A DNA stretch of 64,000 bases from assembly GCA_021786385.1 (NCBI GenBank), contig JAJYNJ010000054.1:1-64000 (forward strand), written 5' to 3'. The translations under genes and the position numbers were made by a program. The notes under the pieces were generated by a model, which saw nothing but the letters and a program-made list of their open reading frames with translations, was not told the DNA's origin and did no database searches. This stretch comes from Chloroflexota bacterium (GTDB taxonomy: Bacteria; Chloroflexota; Limnocylindria; Limnocylindrales; CSP1-4). Below, piece by piece: positions 49,781 to 60,209 of this stretch (positions are counted from its first letter, which is position 1; each line of letters starts with the position of its first letter).

Positions 49781-50848
49781 ATGATGCAACTGGAGACGCC
49801 CCAGATCGAATCGATCGAGCAGCTGGGGTCGTCCTATGCCAAGTTCGAGGCCGGCCCGCTGCCGGCAGGTTATGGCGTCACGCTCGGCAACGCGCTCCGC
49901 CGCGTGCTGCTCTCGTCGCTGGAAGGCGCCGCGGTCACGGCCATCCAGATCCGCGACGTGTACCACGAATTCAGCACGATCCCGGGCGTCAAGGAAGACG
50001 TCACGCAGATCGTCCTGAACGTGAAGAAGCTGCGCCTCAAGACCTACTCGCCCGATCACCCGGTCCAGCTCAAGCTGGTCAAGACCGGTGCTGGGGAGGT
50101 CACGGCAGCGGACATCACGCCGTCGGCCGAGGTCGAGATCATCAATCCGGAACTGCACCTCATGACGCTCGATTCAGGCGACGTGACGGTCGAGATGGAC
50201 CTCACTGTGGAGTCCGGCATCGGGTACTTGGGTGCGGAGCGGACGGAGCCACTGCCGATCGGCGTGATCCCCGTCGATGCAATCTTCTCGCCGGTGCGCA
50301 AGGTGAACTACACCGTCGAGCCGGTCCGCGTCGGTCAGATGACCAACTACGACAAGCTGACCCTCGAGATCGAGACCGACGGGTCCATCTCGCCCGAGGA
50401 ATCCCTCTCGCGGGCGGCTGAGATCTTGGTGCGGCACTTCAGCCTCTTCACCACGGCCGGCAAGCAGCTGGGGGCCGGTGGCGTGGGCAGCGGGACGACC
50501 CCGCAACTCCCCGCCAACATGCTGGAGATGCCGATCGAGGAGCTCGACCTGCCGATGCGGGCATACAACTCGCTGAAGCGGAACAACATCGTCAAGGTCG
50601 GGCAGCTGCTCCAGCTCTCCGACGAGGACCTGCTCCGCATGCGGAACTTCGGGAAGAAGTCGCTCGACGAGATGAAGGAGCGCCTGCGCATGCGGGGCTT
50701 CGTGCTGCCGGGCGACGACCAGACGGGCGCCGGCGAAGCCCCTGGACCAGATGACGAGCTCCCCGATGATGCGGACGACCTCGACGAGCTTGACGGCGGC
50801 GACGACGGCGACGGCGACGAGAGCGTGCCGTCCGGCACGGAGGCCTGA
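49781..50848 (+). CDS. rpoA: DNA-directed RNA polymerase subunit alpha
   Basis: 'YAKFEAGPLPAGYGVTLGNALRRVLLSSLEGAAV', alpha-CTD 'RNFGKKSLDEMKERL'; acidic C-terminal tail. Confidence 0.98.
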   Translation: MMQLETPQIESIEQLGSSYAKFEAGPLPAGYGVTLGNALRRVLLSSLEGAAVTAIQIRDVYHEFSTIPGVKEDVTQIVLNVKKLRLKTYSPDHPVQLKLVKTGAGEVTAADITPSAEVEIINPELHLMTLDSGDVTVEMDLTVESGIGYLGAERTEPLPIGVIPVDAIFSPVRKVNYTVEPVRVGQMTNYDKLTLEIETDGSISPEESLSRAAEILVRHFSLFTTAGKQLGAGGVGSGTTPQLPANMLEMPIEELDLPMRAYNSLKRNNIVKVGQLLQLSDEDLLRMRNFGKKSLDEMKERLRMRGFVLPGDDQTGAGEAPGPDDELPDDADDLDELDGGDDGDGDESVPSGTEA

Positions 50849-50851
50849 GCG

Positions 50852-51205
50852 ATGGCGCACCGCGTGGATGGGCGCAAGCTCGGCCGCAAGCAGGGCCCGC
50901 GCCTGGCGCTGTACCGCAACCTGGTGGTGTCGGTCCTGCGCTACGAACAGGTGCGCACCACCGAGGCGAAGGCCAAGGAGGTGCGTGGGCAGGTCGACCA
51001 TATCATCTCGCTCGCGCGCGACGGTTCGCTGAACGCGCGGCGGCAGGTAGTTGCGCAGCTTCCGGACGAGCCGCTCGTGATCGACAAACTCTTCAACGAG
51101 ATCGCGCCGAAGTATGCCGACCGGACGTCGGGGTTCACGCGGATCGTGCGGCTCGGACAACGGGCCGGCGACGCCGCGCCCATCGTCCAGATCGAGCTCG
51201 TCTGA
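50852..51205 (+). CDS. rplQ: 50S ribosomal protein L17
   Basis: 'MAHRVDGRKLGRKQGPRLALYRNLVVSVLRYEQVRTTEAKAKEVR'. Confidence 0.98.
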   Translation: MAHRVDGRKLGRKQGPRLALYRNLVVSVLRYEQVRTTEAKAKEVRGQVDHIISLARDGSLNARRQVVAQLPDEPLVIDKLFNEIAPKYADRTSGFTRIVRLGQRAGDAAPIVQIELV

Positions 51206-51212
51206 GGCGCCG

Positions 51213-52040
51213 ATGGCAGTGACCGGCCGCAGGGCCGGTCGAAGTCCCGCCCGAGAGGGCGGCCCCGTGCGCTATCGGGCACGGGTCGAATATGACGGGA
51301 CGGACTTCGCCGGGTTCCAGGTACAGCCTGGTCGGCGGACCGTCCAGGGGGAGCTGGAGACGGCTCTCGCGCGTCTCTCCGGCGGACGCCGGGTACGCGT
51401 GGTGGCCGCCGGCCGGACGGATGCCGGAGTTCACGCGACGGGTCAGGTGATCGCATTCACCTATCCCGGCCGTCTTCCGGCGGCAGAGCTCGAGCGCGCG
51501 CTCGCGGCGATCCTCCCGGCCGACATCGGACTGCACGGCCTGCGCCGGGCGGCCCGGGGCTTCCATCCCCGTTACGCGGCGCGGTACCGGGAATACCGCT
51601 ACACCGTCTGGAACGGGCCGCGGAGCCCGCTTCGCGAGCGGTTCGCGCTCGGGGTGCGGGACCCTTTGGACGTCGCGGCGATGACCGAGGCGGCGTCGGT
51701 TCTGGTGGGCCGACACGACTTCTCGGCCTTCGGCGCGGCGGAACGACAACCGATCCGGACCATCCACTGGATCCGGATCCGCAGGAGCGGGCACCAGGTG
51801 ACGATCGACGTCGCCGCGGACGCGTTCCTGCGCCAGATGGTGCGAAGCATCGTGGCGGCGCTTCTCCGCGCAGGACGCGGGGAGATCGCTGGCGGCGAGA
51901 TCGCCGAGGCCCTCGGGCGCGGCGGACGAGCCTTTCACGGCGCGGTGGCGCCGCCACACGGGCTGTGCCTCCGGCGCGTCGTCTACGACGGGCCGGCTCG
52001 ACGGACGGAGAAGGATGACGACGAAGACGTATACGCCTAG
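51213..52040 (+). CDS. truA: tRNA pseudouridine synthase A
   Basis: '[29 protein letters not shown]', '[16 protein letters not shown]'. Confidence 0.97.
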   Translation: MAVTGRRAGRSPAREGGPVRYRARVEYDGTDFAGFQVQPGRRTVQGELETALARLSGGRRVRVVAAGRTDAGVHATGQVIAFTYPGRLPAAELERALAAILPADIGLHGLRRAARGFHPRYAARYREYRYTVWNGPRSPLRERFALGVRDPLDVAAMTEAASVLVGRHDFSAFGAAERQPIRTIHWIRIRRSGHQVTIDVAADAFLRQMVRSIVAALLRAGRGEIAGGEIAEALGRGGRAFHGAVAPPHGLCLRRVVYDGPARRTEKDDDEDVYA

Positions 52041-52446
52041 CGAGAAGGAGATCGAGCGCCACTGGTTCGTGGTCGACGCGACCGACCAGACGCTCGGCCG
52101 CCTGGCGTCGCGCGTGGCGCGCGTCCTCGAGGGCAAGCACAAGCCGACCTACGCCACGCACCTCGACAGCGGCGATCACGTGATCGTGGTGAACGCCGCC
52201 CGTGTCGCCGTGACCCGCGACAAGCGGGCGTCGAAGGTGTACACGCGGCACAGCGGGTATCCTCACGGCCTGCGGCAGGAGACGCTCGGCGAGCTCCTGG
52301 CGCGTCGGCCCGAAGAGGCGATCCGCCGTGCCGTCAAGGGCATGTTGCCGCGCAATCGCCTGGGTGCGCAGCAGCTGCGGAAGCTCAAGGTGTACGCGGG
52401 TGCCGAGCACCCGCACCAGGCGCAGCGACCCGAGCCGCTCGCCTGA
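52015..52446 (+). CDS. rplM: 50S ribosomal protein L13
   Basis: '[46 protein letters not shown]'. Confidence 0.98.
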   Translation: MTTKTYTPSEKEIERHWFVVDATDQTLGRLASRVARVLEGKHKPTYATHLDSGDHVIVVNAARVAVTRDKRASKVYTRHSGYPHGLRQETLGELLARRPEEAIRRAVKGMLPRNRLGAQQLRKLKVYAGAEHPHQAQRPEPLA

Positions 52447-52463
52447 ATGGAGACCAGGACCGC

Positions 52464-52865
52464 ATGACCACCAACGCTGCCTTCTACTACGGAACCGGTC
52501 GTCGCAAGACCAGTGTCGCCCGCGTCCGGCTCATCCCCGGTGAGGGCGAGATCGTCGTCAACGGCCGCAGCCTCGATGAGCACTTCGGCAACGCGATCAA
52601 CCAGTCGGAGATCCTGATGCCGTTCCGGGTCACCGGCACCGAGGGCCGCTACAACGCGATGGTGAAGGTCGAAGGTGGCGGGTACCAGGGGCAGGCGGGG
52701 GCGATCCGCCACGGCATCGCCCGGGCCCTCCTGCAGTCGGATCCCGAGACGACCCGCGTCCCGCTCCGTCAGGCCGGACTGTTGACGCGCGACCCGCGGA
52801 TGAAGGAACGCAAGAAGTACGGGCTGAAGCGCGCCCGAAAGGCGCCGCAGTACACGAAGCGCTGA
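52464..52865 (+). CDS. rpsI: 30S ribosomal protein S9
   Basis: '[28 protein letters not shown]...[20 protein letters not shown]'. Confidence 0.98.
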   Translation: MTTNAAFYYGTGRRKTSVARVRLIPGEGEIVVNGRSLDEHFGNAINQSEILMPFRVTGTEGRYNAMVKVEGGGYQGQAGAIRHGIARALLQSDPETTRVPLRQAGLLTRDPRMKERKKYGLKRARKAPQYTKR

Positions 52866-52960
52866 GCGCACCGCGCTGGCGCCGCTGAGGCGCCACGCTC
52901 GATGGCGCAGCGCGGCCGGGCGGCGTGCGTGGGCGTCCGCGGTGTGCGACGCTTAGACGG

Positions 52961-54133
52961 ATGCCGGATCCGATCTTCGAGCGGTACAAGGAAGCGCTGC
53001 GGGCCGGACACGTCGCGGCCCTGCGGGGGCGGCCGGACGACGCGCTGGCGCAGTACCGTCTGGCCGCATCGATCGCGCCGGACCGCGCGCTGCCCTACGT
53101 GAGCATGGCCGAGGTCCTGCTGCGACTGGGACAGGCTGACGAGGCGCTGGCGGCGTGCCGCATGGCGTTGGATCGCGCGAGCGGCGACGAGGGGGCGCTC
53201 GCGCTGGGGGCTCGTCTCCATGCTGTGGCGGGCCGCGCTGCCGAGGCGGCGGCGCTGCTCGATCGGCTGGCGGACGTGTACGTCGCTGCGGGCCGAGCCG
53301 GTGAGGCCTACGCTGCGGCGGTGGCGGCCCGCGATCTGGACCCCAGCGAGGGACGAGACCGACGGGTCGCGGATCTGGAGGTCGTCGCGGGCGCCAGCCG
53401 CGGCATGCTGCCGGCGAGTCTCCGATGGACCGCGGGCGTGACTCCGCCCGGGGTGATCGCGGCCAAGACAGCCGCGACCGGCGAGTCCGGTTCCGCCGTG
53501 GTACCCGCCGCGGCCACGGAGCCGGAAGCTCCCCAGCCGTCGTCCGCACCCGCGTCGCCGGCGGAGCTCGTCCCCCCGGCGGAGCTCGTCCCCGCGGCGG
53601 AGATCGTCCCGACTCCGGAGCTCGTCCCCGCGGCGGAGATCGTGCCGACTCCGGAGCTCGTCCCCGCGGCGGAGGTCGCGCCCTCCGCGGCACCCACGGC
53701 GGAAACCGAACGCTCCATGCCCGGGGCACTGGCGCGTACCGAGCCGGATCAGGGAGCGTCGCGCGACGCACTGCCGCCTGCCCGCCTCGATCCCGAGGCG
53801 GCCTACCTCGCCGCCGAAGAGCTGGTCGGCGGCGGCGACCTCCGCGGCGCCGCGCGGCTCTACGTCGAAGCTGCCGCTGCGTACCTCGCACTGGGGGCGG
53901 CCGACACGGCGGTGGACGCATGCCTCCGCGCCCTCTCAGGCGCGCCGGACGACACCGAGGTCCACCTGACGCTCGCGCGGATCCACGCCGCGACCGGGCA
54001 CCCCGAACGCGCACGCGAGAAGCTCGAGCTGCTCGAGCGCCTGCTCACGCTCGACGGAGATGCCACGCGACTGGCGCGCCTGGCCGCAGTGCGGCGCGAT
54101 CTCCTGGGGATGCCGGGAGCCGACGCGCGCTAG
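52961..54133 (+). CDS. Tetratricopeptide repeat protein with Pro/Ala/Glu low-complexity linker
   Basis: TPR-like 'HVAALRGRPDDALAQYRLAASIAPDRALPYVSMAEVLLRLGQADEAL' and 'AADTAVDACLRALSGAPDDTEVHLTLARIHAATGHPERAREKLELLERLL'. Confidence 0.8.
   Translation: MPDPIFERYKEALRAGHVAALRGRPDDALAQYRLAASIAPDRALPYVSMAEVLLRLGQADEALAACRMALDRASGDEGALALGARLHAVAGRAAEAAALLDRLADVYVAAGRAGEAYAAAVAARDLDPSEGRDRRVADLEVVAGASRGMLPASLRWTAGVTPPGVIAAKTAATGESGSAVVPAAATEPEAPQPSSAPASPAELVPPAELVPAAEIVPTPELVPAAEIVPTPELVPAAEVAPSAAPTAETERSMPGALARTEPDQGASRDALPPARLDPEAAYLAAEELVGGGDLRGAARLYVEAAAAYLALGAADTAVDACLRALSGAPDDTEVHLTLARIHAATGHPERAREKLELLERLLTLDGDATRLARLAAVRRDLLGMPGADAR
53581..53682 (+). repeat. 36-bp tandem repeat (ELVPAAEIVPTP) x2.8 in the TPR gene
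   Basis: Near-exact units 53581-53616, 53617-53652 and partial 53653-53682. Confidence 0.9.
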
Positions 54134-54175
54134 CTGAAGCCGGCCCGCAGGGGCCCGCTGCTACACTAGCCAGCG

Positions 54176-55132
54176 ATGCAGCAACTCGTCGACCTGCTCT
54201 CGGGGATCCAGCCGAAGCCGACGACGTTCATCGACATCGGTCTCACGGCCCTGCTGATCTACGGGTTCTTCAGCCTGATCCGCGACACCCGCGCCGTGCG
54301 TCTCGTGATCGGCGTCACGCTCCTGTACGGCGTGTACGTCCTGGCCCAGGTGCTCGGCCTCCAGCTGCTCTCCCAGATCCTCCAGGCCACCGCCGTGGTG
54401 GGCCTCTTCGCGCTCGTCGTGGTCTTCCAGCCCGAGCTGCGGCGGGCGCTCGAGCGGCTCGGCCACGTCGGGTCGCTGGGCTGGCTCCTCGCGCCCGGCC
54501 AGCAGGGCGCCATCGAGCACGTCGCGGCCGAGATCGCCCACGCCGCCTCGGGGTTCGCCCAGGACCGCCACGGCGCGCTGATCGTCCTCGAGCGCGAGAC
54601 CGGACTCGAGGACTTCGCCGAGAGCGGCGTCATGATGCACGCCGACCTCTCAGCGGAGCTGCTCCGTACCGTCTTCATGCCCCGTTCGCCGCTCCACGAT
54701 GGTGCGGTGATCGTCCGCGGAGACCGTATCTTGGCCGCCGGGGCCGTGCTCCCCTTGGCCGAGCCGGCGCCCGGCGATGAACGCTTCGGCACCCGGCACC
54801 GCGCCGCGTTCGGCATCACTCAGGAGACGGACGCCCTCGTCGTGGTGGTGAGCGAAGAGACCGGGTCGATCAGCCTGGTCGAGCGGGGACGCATCGTGCG
54901 CGACCTCGACGAGGAACAGCTGCGGGTCGCCCTCGTCACGCTGCTGCGGCTGGATGCGTCGCTCCGCTCGAGTGCCGACGATTGGGGCAGGGGCCCGGCG
55001 TTGCGGCCGCGCTTCCATCGGCCGACCCGTACCTGGCCGCACGGCGGCATCCGGCGCCACTTCGGACGTGGCGGGTCGAAGCCCGGCGCAGCCGCAGGGG
55101 CCGCCGCAGCCGGGCGGCCTGATCGGACGTGA
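54176..55132 (+). CDS. cdaA: Diadenylate cyclase CdaA (c-di-AMP synthase)
   Basis: TM N-terminus; DAC motifs 'SPLHDGAVIVRGDRI' and 'GTRHRAAFGITQETDALVVVVSEE'. Confidence 0.96.
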   Translation: MQQLVDLLSGIQPKPTTFIDIGLTALLIYGFFSLIRDTRAVRLVIGVTLLYGVYVLAQVLGLQLLSQILQATAVVGLFALVVVFQPELRRALERLGHVGSLGWLLAPGQQGAIEHVAAEIAHAASGFAQDRHGALIVLERETGLEDFAESGVMMHADLSAELLRTVFMPRSPLHDGAVIVRGDRILAAGAVLPLAEPAPGDERFGTRHRAAFGITQETDALVVVVSEETGSISLVERGRIVRDLDEEQLRVALVTLLRLDASLRSSADDWGRGPALRPRFHRPTRTWPHGGIRRHFGRGGSKPGAAAGAAAAGRPDRT

Positions 55133-56385
55133 GGGGACGCCGGCTCCTGCGCGTCCTGGCCCGCAACTGGCCACTGCGCCTCGGAGCCATCGCCTTGGCG
55201 ATCGTGCTCTACCTGGGGCTCGTGATCTCGCAGAACGTGCGGACCTGGAACGGCCCGGTGCCGATCGACGCCATCGACCAGCCGCCGGGGACGTACCTCC
55301 TGGCCAGCCTGGGCGACGTGACGCTCGTGCAGTACATCGCGCCGATCGACGTTGCGGCGCAGGTCACGAGCTCGTCGTTCGTCGCCACGGCCGATCTGGC
55401 CGGCGTGAGCGCCCAGCCGGGTGGCGCGCCCGTGAGCGTCCCCGTGCGGGTTGTCGCGCGCGATCAGCGGATCCAGATCGTGAGCTGGGAGCCCGCCACC
55501 GTCGTCGCCCGGCTCGACCCCGTCGTCAGCCAGCAGGTGCCGGTTCAGGTCGAGCGCGGGGCGGTGCCCCCCGGGCTGACCGCCGGCCAGCCGACGGTGA
55601 GCCCGTCGACCGTGACCGTGCGAGGGGCGAGTTCGCTGGTCTCCCAGGTCGCCGCAGCCGAGGCCCGCGTGTCGATCGCCGCGAGCGGGGCCAACGTCGA
55701 CACCAATGTCGACCTGATCGCGGTGGACGGACGGGGGCACGTCGTCGCCCCCGTCGAGATCGAGCCGCCCAGCGTGCACGTCACGATCCCGGTCGGGGAG
55801 CAGCAGGTGAACCGCACGCTGCCGATCGTCCCGAACGTGACCGGCACGCTCGCCGTCGGATACGCGATCCGCGACGTGACGGTCACCCCGCTCACCGCGA
55901 CCGTCAGCGGCGCCGGGGCCACGGTCGAGTCGCTGACGGGCGTGTCGACCGCGCCGATCGACGTCAACGGCCGGAGCAGCGACCTCGTGACGACCGTGGC
56001 GCTGCAACCGCCATCTGGCGTAACGGTCATCGGGTCGTCCAAAGTCCAGGTGCGCGTCCACCTCATGGTGGAGACGGGGTCCCGCAGTTTCGGGGCGGGC
56101 GTGGTGCTGGTCGGCACGCGTCCGGATCGCACCTACACGCTCTCGGCGCCGGACGTACTGGTGACGCTCGGCGGTCCCAGCACCGCGCTCGACCTGGTCG
56201 ATCCGACCACACTCTACGCGGTCGCGAGCGTCGCCGGACTCGATGCGGGGACCTTCACGGTGCCCGTCCGCTTCAGCGCCCCCAACGGCACCTCGCTCGT
56301 GGCGATCAGCCCGACGTCGATCACGGTGACGATCGCGCCGCCGCCCAGTCCGTCTCCATCCGCCTCCAGCAGCCCGGGGTTCTGA
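55129..56385 (+). CDS. cdaR: YbbR/CdaR-like protein
   Basis: Single N-terminal TM then repeated YbbR-like beta domains; position between cdaA and glmM. Confidence 0.9.
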   Translation: MRGRRLLRVLARNWPLRLGAIALAIVLYLGLVISQNVRTWNGPVPIDAIDQPPGTYLLASLGDVTLVQYIAPIDVAAQVTSSSFVATADLAGVSAQPGGAPVSVPVRVVARDQRIQIVSWEPATVVARLDPVVSQQVPVQVERGAVPPGLTAGQPTVSPSTVTVRGASSLVSQVAAAEARVSIAASGANVDTNVDLIAVDGRGHVVAPVEIEPPSVHVTIPVGEQQVNRTLPIVPNVTGTLAVGYAIRDVTVTPLTATVSGAGATVESLTGVSTAPIDVNGRSSDLVTTVALQPPSGVTVIGSSKVQVRVHLMVETGSRSFGAGVVLVGTRPDRTYTLSAPDVLVTLGGPSTALDLVDPTTLYAVASVAGLDAGTFTVPVRFSAPNGTSLVAISPTSITVTIAPPPSPSPSASSSPGF

Positions 56386-56387
56386 GC

Positions 56388-57728
56388 ATGGCCCGCCTCT
56401 TCGGCACCGACGGGATCCGCGGTATCGCGAACGTCGACCTCAAGCCGACCCTGGCCTACGCTCTGGGCCGCGCGACGGCCCACCTGCTGGCGCGCGGGCA
56501 GGGCCCCATCGTGCTCGGACAGGACACGCGGCGTTCGGGCGACATGCTGGCCGCGGCGATCGTCGCGGGTGCAACCTCGATGGGTGTCGACGTGCACCGC
56601 GCCGGTGTGCTGCCGACGCCCGCCCTGGCGCACCTGGCCGGGACCGGCGAGTTCGCGGCCGGCATCGTCGTCTCGGCATCCCACAACCCGGCCGACGATA
56701 ACGGGCTCAAGGTGCTCGACCGGCGCGGCATCAAGCTCGACGACGCGCTCGAGGACGAGCTCGATACGTTGATCTGGCGCGCCGACGAGCTCCCGAGCCC
56801 GACGAACGCCGGGATCGGACGGGACGTCGATGCCCGCCACCTCGTGGAGCGCTACGTTGCTCATCGGGTGGAGCTGGCGCGCCGCAGTCCCAACGATCTG
56901 CGCGTGGTGGTCGACTGCGCGAACGGGTCCGGGTGTCCCGTAGCGGACCGCATCTTGGCCGCGAGCGGCGCGCACGTCACGACGATCCACGACCGCCCTG
57001 ACGGTGTCAACATCAACCAGGACTGTGGTGCCACGCATCCCGAATCGCTCGCCGCGTACGTCGCGGAGCACGGAGCCGACGTGGGCTTCGCGCTCGACGG
57101 CGACGCCGACCGCTGCGTTGCGGTCGACGAGCGGGGACGGGTGGTCGACGGCGACCGCCTGATCGGGCTGATCGCGCTCGACCGGCTGGCGCGCACGGCG
57201 CTCGCTGGGTGCACCGTGGTCGTCAGCGTCCTCTCCAACGGCGGTCTCGCCGCGGCGATCCAGCGGGCCGGCGGCCAGGTGGTGCGCACGCCCGTCGGCG
57301 ACAAGTACATCCTCGACGCCATGCTCGTGTCGGGCGCCGGACTCGGCGGCGAGAAGAGCGGGCACGTGATCGTGGCCGAACATGCCAACGCCGGCGACGG
57401 GATCGTCACGGCGCTCGAGGTCCTCGGTATCCTGGCTCGGCGGGGACGGCGGCTCTCCGAGCTCGTCGATGAAATCCCGCTCTACCCGCAGCAGCAGCGC
57501 AGCGTCCGCGTGCGGCACAAGGACCAATGGGACGCCGACCCCGCGCTCAGGGCCGCGATCCGGGCGGCGGAAGCCGAGCTCGCGGACGGCGGCCGCGTGC
57601 TGGTGCGGCCGTCCGGGACAGAGCCCGTGCTGCGGATCATGGTCGAGGGCGAGGACGACGGGGTCGTCGCCACCCTTGCCGACCGGCTCGCCGTGCTTGC
57701 GGCGCAGCGACTCAACCAGCCCGCCTGA
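56388..57728 (+). CDS. glmM: Phosphoglucosamine mutase
   Basis: 'LFGTDGIRGIAN', 'VVSASHNPADDNGLK', 'ALDGDADRC', 'RPSGTEPVLRIMVEG'. Confidence 0.97.
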   Translation: MARLFGTDGIRGIANVDLKPTLAYALGRATAHLLARGQGPIVLGQDTRRSGDMLAAAIVAGATSMGVDVHRAGVLPTPALAHLAGTGEFAAGIVVSASHNPADDNGLKVLDRRGIKLDDALEDELDTLIWRADELPSPTNAGIGRDVDARHLVERYVAHRVELARRSPNDLRVVVDCANGSGCPVADRILAASGAHVTTIHDRPDGVNINQDCGATHPESLAAYVAEHGADVGFALDGDADRCVAVDERGRVVDGDRLIGLIALDRLARTALAGCTVVVSVLSNGGLAAAIQRAGGQVVRTPVGDKYILDAMLVSGAGLGGEKSGHVIVAEHANAGDGIVTALEVLGILARRGRRLSELVDEIPLYPQQQRSVRVRHKDQWDADPALRAAIRAAEAELADGGRVLVRPSGTEPVLRIMVEGEDDGVVATLADRLAVLAAQRLNQPA

Positions 57729-57751
57729 CGCGGGGACAGGAGGGCACGACC

Positions 57752-59578
57752 ATGTGTGGCATCGTCGGCTACAGCGGACCGCGCGAGGCGGCGCCGATCC
57801 TTCTGGACGGGCTGGCGCGGCTGGAGTACCGCGGCTACGACTCGGCGGGTATCGCGCTCATCCGGGGGGACGGGTCGGTCTTCATCGAGAAGAAGGCGGG
57901 TAAGCTCGAGAACCTGCGCCACGCCATCGGGGAGACCCTGCCGTCCTCCGGCGTGGGCCTCGCCCACACCCGTTGGGCGACCCACGGCCGCCCGAACGAC
58001 CTCAACGCGCATCCGCACAGCGACTGCAGCGGCGACATCGTGGTGATCCACAACGGGATCATCGAGAACTTCCGCGCACTACGCGACGGGCTCGAGGCAC
58101 GCGGCCACCGGCTGACGTCGGAGACCGACACGGAGGCGCTGGCCCACCTGATCGAGGAGGAGTACACGGGCGACGTCGGCGAGGCCGTGCGGCGTGCGCT
58201 CGGACGCGTGGCGGGGGCCTATGCGCTCGTGGTGCTCCATCGCGGCGAACCGGGCCGCCTCATCGGAGCCCGCATGAACGTGCCGCTGATCGTTGGGCTA
58301 GGCGACGGTGAGAACTTCGTGGCCTCGGATGTGGCGGCGGTACTGGCGCACACGAAGCGTGTCATCTTCCTCGAGGAGGGCGATCTCGTGGATCTCGACC
58401 CGCGGGCGGTGCGCATCACCGGTCTCGACGGCGTGCTGCGAGAACGTGCGGTGCATACGATCGACTGGACGATCGAGGCCGCGGAAAAGGGCGGCTACCC
58501 CCACTTCATGCTCAAAGAGATGCACGAGCAGCCCGATGCGATCCGGGCGGCGATCACGGGACGCCTGGCGGGGGATGCGATCGTCCTCGAGGAGCTCGAA
58601 GCGGTACGCGACGCCCTTGTACGCGCGGAGCGGGTGGAGTTCGTCGCCTGCGGCACGGCCGCCTACGCCAGCCTCGTCGGTGCGCAGCTCGTCGAGGCAT
58701 GGGCCGGCGTGCCGGCTCGCGTGACGGTCGCCTCGGAGTTTCGGTACGCCCCCCCGCCGCTCGACGAGCGCACGCTCGTGGTCGCCGTGAGCCAGTCCGG
58801 CGAGACCGCGGATACCCTGGCGGCGACTCGCCTGGCCCGTGAGAGGGGTTGTCCGATTGTCGCGGTCACCAACACGGTCGGCTCGGCGCTGACGCGCGAG
58901 GCGAGCGCCGTCTGCTTCCTGCAAGCCGGACCCGAAGTGGCCGTCGCCGCCACGAAAACGTTCGTGGCGCAGGTCACGGTGGTGGTCCTGCTGGCGGCCG
59001 AGCTCGCTCGCGTGCGGGGCCGCCTAGACCGTGAGCAGGAGCGGGAGCTGGTGGCCGCGCTGCGGGCGCTGCCGGCGCAGGCGCGCCGTGCGCTGGAACT
59101 CGGGCCGCTTGTGCGGGACGTGGCGCAGCGGTACGTGAACAGCCAGGGGTTCATGTTCGTCGGGCGCGGCGTGGGCTACCCTGCGGCGCTAGAGGGCGCG
59201 CTGAAACTCAAGGAGGTGAGCTACACGCACGCCGAGGGGTATGCCGCGGGCGAACTGAAACACGGGCCGATCTCACTGCTCGACGCGGAGGTTCCGCTGG
59301 TCGCGGTGGCCACACGGTCCGCGGTCTATGACAAGCTGGTCAGCAACGTCATGGAGGGCCGAGCGCGGGATGCGCGGGTGATCGCCGTCGCCACGGAGGG
59401 CGACGAGGAGATCCGCCGCTACGCCGACGATCTCTTCGCGGTCCCGGCCACGCTGGAGGCGCTCAGTCCGATCCTGGCCGTGATCCCGCTGCAGCTCTTC
59501 GCCTACTACATGGCCGTGGCGCGCGGCACGGACGTGGATCAGCCGCGCAACCTGGCCAAGTCGGTGACGGTGGAGTAG
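57752..59578 (+). CDS. glmS: Glutamine--fructose-6-phosphate aminotransferase
   Basis: 'MCGIVGYSGPREAAPILLDGLARLEYRGYDSAGIAL', SIS domains, C-term 'DVDQPRNLAKSVTVE'. Confidence 0.98.
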   Translation: MCGIVGYSGPREAAPILLDGLARLEYRGYDSAGIALIRGDGSVFIEKKAGKLENLRHAIGETLPSSGVGLAHTRWATHGRPNDLNAHPHSDCSGDIVVIHNGIIENFRALRDGLEARGHRLTSETDTEALAHLIEEEYTGDVGEAVRRALGRVAGAYALVVLHRGEPGRLIGARMNVPLIVGLGDGENFVASDVAAVLAHTKRVIFLEEGDLVDLDPRAVRITGLDGVLRERAVHTIDWTIEAAEKGGYPHFMLKEMHEQPDAIRAAITGRLAGDAIVLEELEAVRDALVRAERVEFVACGTAAYASLVGAQLVEAWAGVPARVTVASEFRYAPPPLDERTLVVAVSQSGETADTLAATRLARERGCPIVAVTNTVGSALTREASAVCFLQAGPEVAVAATKTFVAQVTVVVLLAAELARVRGRLDREQERELVAALRALPAQARRALELGPLVRDVAQRYVNSQGFMFVGRGVGYPAALEGALKLKEVSYTHAEGYAAGELKHGPISLLDAEVPLVAVATRSAVYDKLVSNVMEGRARDARVIAVATEGDEEIRRYADDLFAVPATLEALSPILAVIPLQLFAYYMAVARGTDVDQPRNLAKSVTVE

Positions 59579-59582
59579 GCCG

Positions 59583-60209
59583 ATGGCGTCGCAGGCGGCG
59601 CGCGCGCGGAACGGCCGGGGCCGTGCAGCGGAAACCCGTGGGCCGACAGCGCGCCCGGTCGCCCCCGACCCGGCGGCTCCCCCCGCCGCCGAACCCCTCG
59701 GCACCACGGAGCTCGGCGTCGACATCGTGCGCGTGGCGCGTATCCGGGAGGCGTTGGAGCGCTTCGGGGCGCGCTTCGCGCGACGCGTCCTCACCGCCGC
59801 CGAGGCTTCCTATGTGCGCACGAACGTGGAGCGGTTCGCCGGCCGCTGGGCGGCCAAAGAGGCCGTCAGCAAGGTGCTCGGACTCGGCGTGCGGGGCGTC
59901 GGATGGCGCGAGATCGAGGTCGTGCGCCTGCCCACCGGGCAGCCCGCGGTGCGCTTGTGGGGCCGCGCTCGAGCCCGTGCGGAACAGCTCGGCATGGGGC
60001 ACATCGCGCTCTCGATCACCCACGAGCGCGAATATGCCGTCGCCGTGGCGTCGGGCGTGCGGCGCGCAGGGGGCGCCTTCCTCTTCCCGCCCGACATCGA
60101 CGAGCGGTTGGACGAACGGGAGCGCCGTTTGCTGGGGCGGTTGGAGCGGATCCGCGCCCTGGCGGCCGAGTTGCGCGGCGGCGCGGAACCGGGGGAGGGT
60201 CCCGCATGA
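59583..60209 (+). CDS. acpS: Holo-[acyl-carrier-protein] synthase with N- and C-terminal extensions
   Basis: 'LGVDIVRVARIREALERFG..FARRVLT', 'RFAGRWAAKEAVSKVLGLGV', 'HIALSITHEREYAVAVA'. Confidence 0.93.
   Translation: MASQAARARNGRGRAAETRGPTARPVAPDPAAPPAAEPLGTTELGVDIVRVARIREALERFGARFARRVLTAAEASYVRTNVERFAGRWAAKEAVSKVLGLGVRGVGWREIEVVRLPTGQPAVRLWGRARARAEQLGMGHIALSITHEREYAVAVASGVRRAGGAFLFPPDIDERLDERERRLLGRLERIRALAAELRGGAEPGEGPA

Noticed and set aside
57729-57751. glmS ribozyme upstream of glmS
   Set aside because: Only 23 nt separate glmM and glmS; no room for the ribozyme.
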